A stretch of DNA of 64,000 nt from Areca catechu (lineage: Eukaryota; Streptophyta; Magnoliopsida; Arecales; Arecaceae): the NCBI GenBank assembly GCA_021397845.1, contig JAHSVC010000034.1:4673213-4737212 (forward strand), written 5' to 3'. Shown piece by piece: positions 10,256-19,183 of this stretch. Position 1 is the stretch's first letter, and each line of letters opens with the position of its first letter. The notes under the pieces were generated by a model. The model was given only the letters and a program-made list of their open reading frames with translations. It searched no databases and was not told where the DNA came from. The position numbers and the translations under genes are program-made.

Positions 10256-11752
10256 TGTTGCACAGCAAGCAACCCAAGAGAGAGATGAATTGGGTTTTAA
10301 AAACTTTTCAAGTAGTGCCAATTTAAAAACAACTTAGGTGCTAGTGACTTACAAGTGTTTGTGTGCTATTCAAGAGTATGCAGTAAAAATAAATAAGTAA
10401 ATGCAAAGTAAGTAAGAGCAAGTAATGAAAGAGCAAGCAATCACAAACACAAGGATATATAGTGGTTTGGTGCACACTAAAGCACCTATATCTACTCTCC
10501 AAGGTCCACTTGGGTATTCTACTCTAATGTTCCTTGATTACAACTGATTAGTTTTCTGGGATCACTAATCAAAACTCAACTTATTTTTACTGGGAACACA
10601 AGTCAAAATTCCTTTGGTTTTACAGGATAACCAAAAACCTAATTGATTTTGTAACTAAGGCTCACCAACAACGTCTTTGGTTTTGTTACTTAGGCTAACC
10701 AAAAACCTCCATTGATTTTACCACAAAGGCTCACCAACAAACCTCAACTCTAGTTTCAATTCCCTTGAAACTAGAAATAATAAAAAGATTCAAATATAAT
10801 GTATGAAATACAAAAAGATTTCAACTAAAAGCAAATATCTCTTTGAAGCTCTTTGATTGCTGTTGAAGATGCTTGTCTTCAAGTTGTTGAAACCTTAATC
10901 AATGTCTGAATGGTTGGACTTGAATGCTCTTGAATGTTTTGAATGCTTGAAAGCTCAACTTGTCTTGAAAGTAGTTGTTCTTCAATGAATATTTGAGTGA
11001 ATGCACTTAACTTCTCATCTCTTTCTTCCCTCTTGAGTTTGGTCCACTGTAAATACCTTTCCAAGCTTCAAATGATAGTTTTTGATAGTTGGAAAGGAAA
11101 AAATAGCCATTGGGGATAAAAATGACCAATTCTGTGCTTCAAAAAACTAGTCACCACTGTTCATCAGAACTGCAAGTATCGACACTTCAGGTCATGAGTC
11201 GATACTAGTTCAAAAAGCTCTCTGAAAATCTCAGGTGAGTTGACACTTTTTCTGGTGAGTCAACACTTGAGTCGACACTTGGCTTTCATGAGTCGATACT
11301 TGAGGAAAGCTTGATTTTAGCATGTTCTGTATCATTTTTGTCTCAGGCCTTCAGTCTACCCTTGAGTTTACCCTTGAGTCGACACATGAGTCGACACTTG
11401 AAATATGCCATCTAAAACTTCTTCTACATATCAGCTTAAGCTTCTGTGAGTCAATACTATGAGTCGATACTTGACTGAAACTTTTTGAAACTCAACTAAA
11501 ACTTTACTGAATCTTCTTCAAACTTCAACCTTGAGTCCTTTCAAGTCATTCTTATGTACTTAAACCCATTTAACTTGAGATTTTCATCAATGTAAGAGAT
11601 TTCTTCAACAAAAATAATGAGAAATCAAACTTTCAACGTAAAACAGCTTTGGTGAGTATCCTGTTCTGATAAAATACACTTTCAATACATAGTTAGTACT
11701 CAAATATACTTAAGTATTTTGTTAGTTATCAAAATCAATACAGGAGTCAACA
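10256..11752 (-). repeat. 3' LTR of copia element 2 (1497 bp)
   Basis: It starts TGTTGCACAGC and ends CAGGAGTCAACA in plus-strand reading, and aligns with the split 5' LTR at 32769-33035 plus 43215-44486. From 11150 to 11480 it holds about ten copies of a GAGTCGACACTTG-like motif. The repeated phrase 'GGATCACTAATC / GGCTCACCAACAA' lies at 10550-10740. No coding capacity is seen; short frames such as 10879-11064 are not genes. Confidence 0.9.
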
Positions 11753-11770
11753 ATCTCTCCATTTTTGATG
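11753..11770 (-). other. Polypurine tract of copia element 2
   Basis: The element strand reads AAAAATGGAGAGA followed by TTG just before the 3' LTR start TGTTGACTCC. This position and composition fit the primer for second-strand synthesis. Confidence 0.75.
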
Positions 11771-11819
11771 ATGACAAAATCTTTAAGTATATACATCTAG
11801 TGAGCTCAAAAGATTTACA

Positions 11820-12365
11820 ATAAGTATCAAAGCATTAATATAGATTTTCAATATAAAGCTTTTGGTTTCAAGTATCAGAGCTAATGATGAAGAGTATCAG
11901 AGTCTAAATTTATAAAGATTATCAAGAGCTAAGGCTCATTTACAATGTATCAGAGCTATGGATATATACATGGAAAAAATTTAAATCTATATAACTTCAA
12001 TGTCAGAACAGTAATTGTAATATATCAGAGCTAGAGATTATGAAGTGTTAGAGCTATGATTAAAAAGCATTAGAGTTGAGATGTATGTATATATATGTAA
12101 TGATGATGCCAATAGGTGTACCCGAGCTAGAACATATTTGAAAGACATACATTTCAGCATGAAGAGTATCAGAGCAAAAACAACAAAGAAAAGCTTTAAG
12201 AGTATCAATACTTGAAACATGTACTAAGAGGATAGGTAGTATCAGAGCAAAAATTAATAGATCATAAAGAGTATTAAGGTATGAAATCAAAGAGTATCGG
12301 AGCATATAGAAAGTGATAAGTATCATAGCATAAAAGGTAAGAATGAATAAGTATCAAAGCATTGA
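11820..12365 (-). repeat. Dispersed GTATCAGAGC-like repeats upstream of the 3' LTR
   Basis: Four exact copies of GTATCAGAGC lie at 11872, 11947, 12166 and 12239 on the plus strand. Near copies lie at 11824, 11894, 12022, 12046, 12295, 12320 and 12351 (for example GTATCAAAGC, GTATCGGAGC). Spacing is irregular, about 25 to 110 bp, within AT-rich sequence. The motif equals ten bases of the initiator-Met primer site but on the opposite strand to the element. No gene is present; the open frames at 12038-12326 are fortuitous. Confidence 0.7.
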
Positions 12366-12928
12366 ATTGAAGGGTATAAATTAAGGATAAAAGAACAAAA
12401 ACTCTCTCTCAATATATGATCCGTAAAATAATTTGAGAAAAAAATCAAAAATTACTACTTTAGTACTTTTTCTTTCTTACTCTCCCCCTTACTCATTGCT
12501 CCCTTCTTTTCTTCATTAATTCTCCCCAATACTATTCCAATTATTATTTTTCTCTCTCCCTTTTTGTCATTATTAAAAAGATAAGAAAGAAAATGAAGCA
12601 AATATGAAACATTTCATTCCAGCAAGAGTGCTCACATGAAATGTGAAAAAGTCAATATATATATAAATAAACTTCCAAGATTTGATACATTAGATTCAGA
12701 AATTGATACATATAACAAAATTTGATATATAGACACAGATACATAAAAAAAATACTGAAATATAGACAGACTATCAGACAGACCAATCCTAAGGGATACT
12801 TTTTTATCAAAGGAAGACCCGATCTCAAGAATAATCGACCCGGTAATCCTAAAGGGTCTGGGTCACAGCCACATCGATCGAAGATCAGAAAGTTTAGTCA
12901 AGATTGGTCTGGGTGCATCGCCACGGCC
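12366..12928 (-). other. Non-coding 3' region of copia element 2 with extra purine-rich tracts
   Basis: No gene is seen. At 12466-12520 and 12545-12570 the plus strand is strongly pyrimidine-rich (CTCTCCCCCTT, TCTCTCTCCC), so the element strand has several polypurine stretches besides the one at the LTR edge. Repeated polypurine tracts before the 3' LTR are, from memory, reported in Sireviruses. Confidence 0.55.
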
Positions 12929-14634
12929 TCATCTTCTACGTTTGGTATATGCTCGTCCTCTAGCTAGTGCTGAAGTGGATGAGGCAACATTAAGTGCAGG
13001 AGCATCAATTGTGATGGAAACAATAACTATGTTAGTGATTGGGGGTGTGTCATCAAAAATAGGACCTGGACCAAGAACATGAAAACCAGGTACATAAAAA
13101 CCTAGCTCCCAGATCAAGGATGATGTGGAAGGAATTGGTGGAGTCCTACTGGGAATACTAAGAATAGGTGTGGGCAAATCAGTGTCAAGTGGGTTTGTGT
13201 GAAGTATAGGTATGATAACAAGAGTGTCAGGTGGGTCAGGAATGGTGGATGAGCTGGATAGGACTAGAGTCTGGACAGATAACCTAGAAGGGTTGGAATA
13301 GGAGTCCTCGATACGTCCTCAACAACATCTGGCTCTGGCTCCTTCATGAAATTTGCAATGTCAAACTCTGCGGAAGAGACACCCTGGCCATCTCCTGTGT
13401 CTAGTCCTGGGGTTGGAGGTGTTGGAGGTGCTGGAGGAGAATCTGATGATAAAGGAGGTGAAGGTGCTCTGGCAGAAGACATCCTATCAAGCGCAGCCGG
13501 ATAGCAGCAATACCATCTCTAAAACCCTAGTGATCCGCCCTCATCTCCAAATAAATCTTGTCAACCCACTGTCTAATAATCATAGTGTCTATCTCCAGTC
13601 GGGGCAATCCTATCCTCAATGGAGTCTCCTAGAGGTGGCACCTCAGTCTGTGCGAATAGATGGCTCGGGTTGAGAATCTGGAATCTCTTTTGTGGCTCAA
13701 ATGGCCCGGGCTCATCAGTGTAGATCCGCTCATCCTTAGCGGCATCCTCATCTACATCAGTAGCTTGTCCGAAGATCCTCCATCTTCAATATCCTCCACG
13801 CAGATGAAATCCCATCCTGTGTAAAGAACGCTCATTGTAGACATCTGTATGTAGTAACTACCGGTAAGGCTCTCCATCTATGATGACACCGTAAGTTTAG
13901 AATAGGATAGTCAAGCCCCTGCCATAGGGCAAACATACTCTTTGACTAGAAGCAGCCTTAATCATCTGGTGTACCATAAGGACTGGAAGGCATATCGGAG
14001 TCTGCTGAATCAATGAAACCATTACTAGCAGCTCTTGCTCTATGATGAAGTCAAAACATCCGGTCTTCGGCAAAAGAATCCTGATGACGATGTGATGTAG
14101 CAGTCTTGTCTCTGGTGAGAATCTAGATGCAACAACTGTAGCTCCCTCTGGAAGATCATCAAACTCAAAGATACAACGAAGTTCGCTCATCCGGTCCATT
14201 AAGGAATCTGCCACTAAACCTCTCATGGGAATCTCCCAAGTCCTACTTAGAATCTCATCGATGAGCGAAATCTCGGTGCCACGAACTACACGAACCCAAC
14301 AATCTACCCCTATGGCTAGGGTACCGTAGAACTCTCTGATCTAGCCAGGATAAAATCTCTCTGACAAAGAGCAGAAATGTGTCAACCCAGCATCCCTCAG
14401 CCAGTCTCCAATGTAGAAATGATGCTAATCCAAGAAGTTGAAATCAACCTGTCATCCTCTAACTATAGCCTTGGAGGCCATTCTATCAGCTCCTGAGACG
14501 GGTGGTCTGACTGGAGTGCTTTTCTGTGCTTGGGGCTCCACTGCCGCTGGATCCTCATGTCGTGCCTTAGTACATCGCTCGGCCTCCTGAACTGATGGAC
14601 GAGGTCTCTTGATAACTTGCTTTCGGGGACCCAT
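12929..14634 (-). pseudogene. Envelope-like gene of copia element 2 (broken)
   Basis: The region between RNase H and the 3' LTR, in the pol sense, starts with a basic N-terminus (MGPRKQVIKRPRPSVQEAER, piece 14452-14634). The middle piece 13897-14226 contains RGLVADSL...LPKTG...ICLPVLMVHQMIKAA, which resembles the 'putative plant transposon protein' domain of Sirevirus envelope-like ORFs. Pieces 13264-13482 and 12929-13177 are Pro/Ser-rich C-terminal parts. The role of these proteins is unknown; the envelope name rests on position and weak features. At least five stops or frameshifts split it. I see no clear signal peptide or membrane segment. Confidence 0.7.
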
Positions 14635-14639
14635 TTCTA

Positions 14640-15109
14640 GAAAAGAATGATAAAAATAATTAGGGTAAAAGGAAAAGGGATTTCACGATAGAACCATGAG
14701 AAAACGGTGAAGGGATGGCGAAAAAGTGGGAAGGAACTGCTTCAAATAAGAAATCAGATAAATAGAATAGTGATTGGAGGGAAATGGAGTGCTGGGATAC
14801 TGTTCTAGGGTGAGTCGGCTCAAGGGACTCAAGTAAAAATGGAAGAAAATGCTTGCTTTCCCTATTTGTTCTCGGGTTCCCACCGTTTAAGTGTCGACTC
14901 ACAACATCAGGTCAAGTGTCGACACTTGGAGGTATCGACACTTTGATAAAAATCCAAAAAAAAGGGAAAAAATCATAAAAAATTATGGAATTTTATTTCA
15001 AAGGATATTGAATGATTAAACAAGGTTTTTAAAAATGTTTGATCAATAAAAATTATGAGGAAATTTGAAAGATCATAAAAAGAATGAAATTTAATCAAAA
15101 GGATTAATG
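14640..15109 (-). other. Interval between pol and the envelope-like gene of copia element 2
   Basis: It is non-coding and AT-rich. At 14888-14945 it holds three GTGTCGACACTT-like motifs, the same motif that is repeated in this element's LTRs. From 14946 to 15109 the sequence is A-rich low complexity. The Tat element inserted at its edge, and the interval resumes at 27902. Confidence 0.65.
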
Positions 15110-15114
15110 ACCCC
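15110..15114. repeat. Target-site duplication ACCCC, left copy
   Basis: ACCCC stands directly before the LTR start TGTTACAG. The same five bases follow the other LTR at 27897-27901. Joining the flanks gives uninterrupted copia sequence, which confirms insertion here. Confidence 0.92.
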
Positions 15115-16724
15115 TGTTACAGCCGTGACAGTGACGTGGCCAGGCTCAGGTATCGCCGAATGCGAGCGAGCCACGTGCGAGTTTCCCTGCCAGAATCAGC
15201 GCCACGTCCTCAAAGCTAGGGTCGGCAAGACCGCACCGCCCGACGACTATCTGAAGCAAACAGCTCCCGCCGAGGTCGAGTTCTGCGCGGAGTTCCCCCA
15301 CCGACTCATCTGCGCCCGGGCTCGGAGGAGTCCGCCCCGAGTAAGGTCGGCCGAGGTCGGCTGACCCTTCGCCTTACGCCAGGTGGCCACCCGGAGACGG
15401 GTCCACCTCGGCCGAAGCCAGGCGATCTTCTGCCACCTCGCCAGGTGTCCACCCAGGAGGGGTCCACCTAGGCCGAGGTCGGCTGACCCTTCGCCTTGCG
15501 CCAGGTGGCCACCCGGAGACGGGTCCACCTCGGCCGAAGCCAGGCGATCTTCTGCCACCTCGCCAGGTGTCCACCCAGGAGGGGTCCACCTAGGCCGAGG
15601 TCGGCTGACCCTCCGCCTTGCGCCAGGTGGCCACCCGGAGACGGGTCCACCTCGGCCGAAGCCAGGCAATCTTCTGCCACCTCGCCAGGTGTCCACCCAG
15701 GAGGGGTCCACCTAGGCCGAGGTCGGCTGACCCCCCGCCTTGCGCCAGGTGGCCACCCGGAGACGGGTCCACCTCGGCCGAAGCCAGGCGACCTCCTGCC
15801 ACCTCGCCAGGTGTCCACCCAGGAGGGGTCCACCTAAGCCGAGGTCGGCAATTCCCTCGCCTCTCGCCAGTTGGCCCCCAGAGACAGGTCCAACTCAGCC
15901 GAGGTCAGACCGCTCGTACGGAGAGGCCCCCGGGGAAAGCGACAGGTCCCGAGGCCATCCCTCGGGCCGTACCGACCCCAGACGGCGTCCCGTACGGAGG
16001 GCGGCGGCACGCGGAACGTCACTTACATTGGCCCGGAAGGTCCCGCAGTCGAGAGACCCGATCCTGACGGAACAGGCCCCGTAAACGGATGGCGCCCACG
16101 CTCGGGAAAAGAGCACTCTCACGGAGCCCGAAGCCTGACGACTGGCCGCTCTGCCAGCGCCGCCCCCCCTCCTTTTCTCTTCTGTCCTTGCCTTCTCCCT
16201 GCTGGGCCCGGTGGACGAGGTCGGAAAGCCGCCTGGCCCCCTTCACCAAAAGGGAAAAGAAAGGAAGACAGGGGAGAGGAGTTTTCGAGGAGGAAAAGGA
16301 CAAGCGCACGACGGAGGAAGATAAAGAGGGAAGAATCGGAGACTGCAAGGTAAGCCAACTAGCCTGGGGACAAGGAGGAAGCACCGGCACAAGGCCTCGC
16401 TCCGAGAAAGAAGCCAGAGATCCCGAGAGGGGAATACTGGACGCGAGCTCGGCAGGCAGGCCCAGCCGAGATTCCGGTCCCCAGCGCTTCCCCTTCACAA
16501 GTTAACTCTCCAAACCTGGGACCCTTTAGAGGGCCTGGGAGCGAGAGTCTGTTCCCCCACGTCGTCTACTGACTTGACCGTCGGAGCCCCCTCGCCGGAA
16601 TCCCCGGCCAGGGTCCTCTAACCCCTTTGTTGCAGGTTTCTCGCAGGAAGGGAGGCTCCCTTGCCAGGCGGTCAGGGAGGATCGGTTGATCCTCGGCACG
16701 GGCGCGGCGACGAGGACGGCAACA
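15115..16724 (+). repeat. 5' LTR of the complete Tat element (1610 bp)
   Basis: It begins TGTTACAGCCGTGACAG and ends GACGGCAACA, just before the primer site. It is nearly identical to 26286-27896. Visible differences from the other copy include one A/G in the repeat array, several homopolymer-length changes near 16107, 16235, 16337 and 16600, and two substitutions near the end. The array of 122-bp units lies in its first third. Long open frames on both strands here come from the GC-rich array and are not genes. Confidence 0.95.
15358..15900 (+). repeat. 122-bp tandem array in the Tat 5' LTR (dimers of a ~61-bp unit)
   Basis: Four full 122-bp units and one decayed partial unit occur. Each has two related halves: CCAGGTGGCCACCCGGAGAC (62 bp, from 15379) and CCAGGTGTCCACCCAGGAGG (60 bp, from 15441). 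Both halves contain GGTCCACCT.GGCCGA. The repeat period is exact at 15379, 15501, 15623 and 15745. The 3' LTR holds the same array. Confidence 0.92.
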
Positions 16725-16727
16725 GAT

Positions 16728-16745
16728 TGGCGCACCAGGTAGGGG
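16728..16745 (+). other. Primer binding site of the complete Tat element
   Basis: TGGCGCACCAGGTAGGGG lies three bases after the LTR end. It starts with TGG, as a site complementary to a tRNA 3' CCA end must. It is not the initiator-Met type; I cannot name the tRNA. The second Tat element has the diverged TGGCATGCCGTATAGGGG at 59387. Confidence 0.75.
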
Positions 16746-16803
16746 GGCAGGACACTAACCCCTAGTGGGAACTAGCTTTTTGCAGGTGTCACGCTCTCTA
16801 GCA

Positions 16804-16974
16804 ATGGTGGTCACTCGTGGTCGCGAGGCGTCCACCAGCCATGTGGGAGAAGCCCACTCCCCACCGGGGGCCACACCCCCGAACGGGAGCTTCCGGCTCC
16901 CCCTCCTCTTATGCAGCAGCCTACCCCGGCGGACGGATCCCTTGCGGCCATCGTCCAGCAGCTGCAGACCTTGA
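16804..16974 (+). pseudogene. gag: Gag N-terminal start frame of the Tat element, out of frame with the main Gag
   Basis: A frame beginning MVVTRGREASTSHVGEA lies 80 bases after the LTR. The second Tat element has the same start (MVIMRGREASTS at 59463), and there it is in frame with the following Gag, apart from one stop codon. Here the frame differs from the main Gag frame (16911), so a one- or two-base indel near 16880-16910 separates them. Conservation in two elements suggests this is the true Gag start. It may be a mutation or a base-calling error. Confidence 0.6.
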
Positions 16975-18404
16975 CCTCAGCGGTCCGACAGCTCCAGCAT
17001 CAGCAACGGTCCCTGGCCACTCAGCCGCAGCCAGGGACCCCCGCGGCTCGGGTCGCGGGACAGCGTGGGAGCCTGCGCTCAATCCAGGGCAGGCCGTCCC
17101 ATCCGCAAGCCATCTCCAACCCCCGAGAGAGCCGCCAAGCTCCCCCGAAGAAAGACTATTCCGGCTCGGAGGATCACGAGAGTCGATCCCCGGCCGATGG
17201 GGCCGAGACGGCGCATCGCAGCAAGCGACGCCGGGTCCGGACCCCGTGCCGAGACCAATCGGCGCCTCCCTCACACGCAGTCTCGGTGGAAGACTCCACC
17301 GATGAAGCCATCAGGCGCCAGGCCGAGAGGCGCCTAGAAGAGCACGAGCGCAAGTTGGCGGAGTTCGCCCGACGGTTTGCCGACCTGCAGAACTCGTCAG
17401 CTGACCCGGCGGGCTACGACTCCCGCCCCCCTTTCTCCGAAGAAATTCAGGCGGAACCGATCCCGAAACGGTTCCGCATGCCACAGGTGGACCCTTACGA
17501 CGGGACCACCGACCCCCTGGACCATTTGGAGAGTTATAAAGCTCTCATGAGGGTCCAGGGCGCCACCAACGCCCTTCTGTGCATCGCCTTCCCTGCAACC
17601 CTTCGGAAGGCCGCCCGAGTCTGGTTCGCCCGTCTCGAGCCCGGATCCATTCGCTCCTTCCAGCAGCTGGAAGGAAAGTTTGTGGCGCATTTCGACGCTT
17701 GTCGAAAGGTGCCAAGGGAGGTGGACAGCCTCTTCTCCGTCCGCCAGCAGGACCAGGAGCTGCTCCGTGACTACATCGCCCGGTTTAAGACCGCGGCCCT
17801 GGAGATCTACAGCTTAGACGAGCCCGTCGCTATGCTGGCTCTAAAGTGCGGGCTCAAGACGTCCCGCCTGACCTATTCCCTGGACAAGAAGCCGCCCAGG
17901 ACGTATTCCGAGCTCCTCCTCCGCGCCCACAAGTACATCCGAGCGGAGGAGGCCGACCGCACCCGTCGAGAGCTGGACGGGAAGATTTTGAAGAAGTCGA
18001 CCCCGAGAGATGCCCCGGGAGCTCGGAGGCCCGGGCCACCAGTCGACCCTCGCCCGAACTCAAGGCCGAGGGCCGAATCTGCCCCCGAGCGGAGGTACAC
18101 CCCTCTCCTCGCACCTCGAGCCAAAATCCTTATGGAAATCGAGGGCGAGCGTTATCTCCGCCGACCTCCACCTCAGAACCCGAGGGCAGCCCGAGACAAA
18201 TCAAAGTACTGCCAATTCCACCGCGAGCACGGGCATGACACGGAGGAGTGCCGCCACCTGAAGCGGGAGATCGAGGAGCTGATCGGGAGGGGATACCTCC
18301 GGAAGTTCGTCAAGAACGAGGCCCCTCCGAAAAGCAGCCGCTCGCGGCCTTGCCACCTGTCCCTGCGATCGACAACCGGCCAACAGAGAGGCCCGTGGGC
18401 ATGA
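16911..18404 (+). CDS. gag: Gag of the complete Tat element
   Basis: This open frame of 497 residues forms the capsid and nucleocapsid polyprotein. Residues 1-190 are Gln/Pro/Arg-rich. The Retrotrans_gag domain spans about 193-356, starting DPYDGTTDPLDHLESYKALM and including FVAHFDACRKVPREVDSLF. A zinc-knuckle-like motif, CQFHREHGHDTEEC (434-447), has CHHC ligands instead of CCHC. The frame then runs out: the last ~30 residues (SSRSRPCHLS...) differ from the second Tat element, where the zinc knuckle reads straight on into protease. A one-base indel near 18330 is therefore likely. The ATG at 16911 is probably internal; the real start is likely 16804. Domain identity is firm. Confidence 0.85.
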   Translation: MQQPTPADGSLAAIVQQLQTLTSAVRQLQHQQRSLATQPQPGTPAARVAGQRGSLRSIQGRPSHPQAISNPRESRQAPPKKDYSGSEDHESRSPADGAETAHRSKRRRVRTPCRDQSAPPSHAVSVEDSTDEAIRRQAERRLEEHERKLAEFARRFADLQNSSADPAGYDSRPPFSEEIQAEPIPKRFRMPQVDPYDGTTDPLDHLESYKALMRVQGATNALLCIAFPATLRKAARVWFARLEPGSIRSFQQLEGKFVAHFDACRKVPREVDSLFSVRQQDQELLRDYIARFKTAALEIYSLDEPVAMLALKCGLKTSRLTYSLDKKPPRTYSELLLRAHKYIRAEEADRTRRELDGKILKKSTPRDAPGARRPGPPVDPRPNSRPRAESAPERRYTPLLAPRAKILMEIEGERYLRRPPPQNPRAARDKSKYCQFHREHGHDTEECRHLKREIEELIGRGYLRKFVKNEAPPKSSRSRPCHLSLRSTTGQQRGPWA

Positions 18405-19183
18405 TCTCACGCGGATCTGGCCGAGCAGAGAAGAGAGCCCGGGAAGTCCCGGAGAATGTAACCCCTCCCAAGGGAGGGGAGTCTAATGACAATGTAAACA
18501 ATGATGCCGTGGTGGTCGAAATGACCATCGCGAAACACCCTGTACATCGAATCATGGTGGATAGTGGAAGCTCGGTCGATGTACTTTTTTATGACGCTTT
18601 CTCTCGGATGAACTTGTCTCTCGACCAGCTAAAGCCAGTGCACACCCCACTGGTAGGTTTTACAGGGGACTCCGTGGGAGTCGAAGGGGAGATCACTCTC
18701 CCAGTTACCGCCGGATCCCCACCTCGGCAGGCGACCATCATGGTAACTTTCACTGTAGTCAAGATCCCTTCCCCTTACAACGCCATCCTTGGGCGACCGG
18801 GGCTCAACCGACTAGATGCCACTATCTCCACAAGGAGATTGCTGGTGCAGTTCCCCACGCCTTTCGGGTTCGGGGAAATGAAGGGGACGATCCAGCCAGT
18901 CCCGCTCTGCCTGCAGACAATCCCGGGCATCAAGGGCGCAGAGCTCGCCCGCGAGGTCGAGGACCTCGACCTAAGAGAAAAGGAACCCAGGGGAGGGCCC
19001 GTAGAGCGCCTGCTCTCCTTTCCCCTTGGTTTAGACCCTCTGAAGACGGTGCAAGTTGGGGCCCACTCCCCGAAGAGGAACGAACCCGCCTGCTGGAGTT
19101 CCTCCGTGCCAACGCCGATGTGTTCGCCTGGTCGGCGGTCGACATGCCGGGTATTCCGCCCGAGATTATCATGCACAGCCTGA
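18248..19183 (+). CDS. pol: Protease region of the Tat polyprotein
   Basis: This open frame of 311 residues overlaps the Gag frame by 157 bases and lies in a different frame. Its first ~25 residues are out-of-frame Gag. True homology starts at EKQPLAALPPVPAIDNRPTE, which the second Tat element has in frame with its zinc knuckle. The aspartic protease motif VDSGSSVDVLFYDAF puts the catalytic Asp at residue 105, and the ILGRPGLN stretch follows. The protease would release mature Gag and Pol proteins. The frame leaves homology near 19060, where RT resumes in another frame. It is probably one gag-pol frame broken by indels rather than a separate gene. Confidence 0.82.
   Translation: MPPPEAGDRGADREGIPPEVRQERGPSEKQPLAALPPVPAIDNRPTERPVGMISRGSGRAEKRAREVPENVTPPKGGESNDNVNNDAVVVEMTIAKHPVHRIMVDSGSSVDVLFYDAFSRMNLSLDQLKPVHTPLVGFTGDSVGVEGEITLPVTAGSPPRQATIMVTFTVVKIPSPYNAILGRPGLNRLDATISTRRLLVQFPTPFGFGEMKGTIQPVPLCLQTIPGIKGAELAREVEDLDLREKEPRGGPVERLLSFPLGLDPLKTVQVGAHSPKRNEPACWSSSVPTPMCSPGRRSTCRVFRPRLSCTA

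Noticed and set aside
14660..14902. An 80-residue minus-strand frame as an upstream part of the envelope-like gene
   Set aside because: It lies before the conserved basic start at 14634, is out of frame, and shows no similarity.
15247..16067. Several overlapping open frames of 110-160 residues on both strands in the LTR array
   Set aside because: They arise from the GC-rich 122-bp repeat, recur in both LTRs, and shift frame by one unit at a time. No domain or start context.
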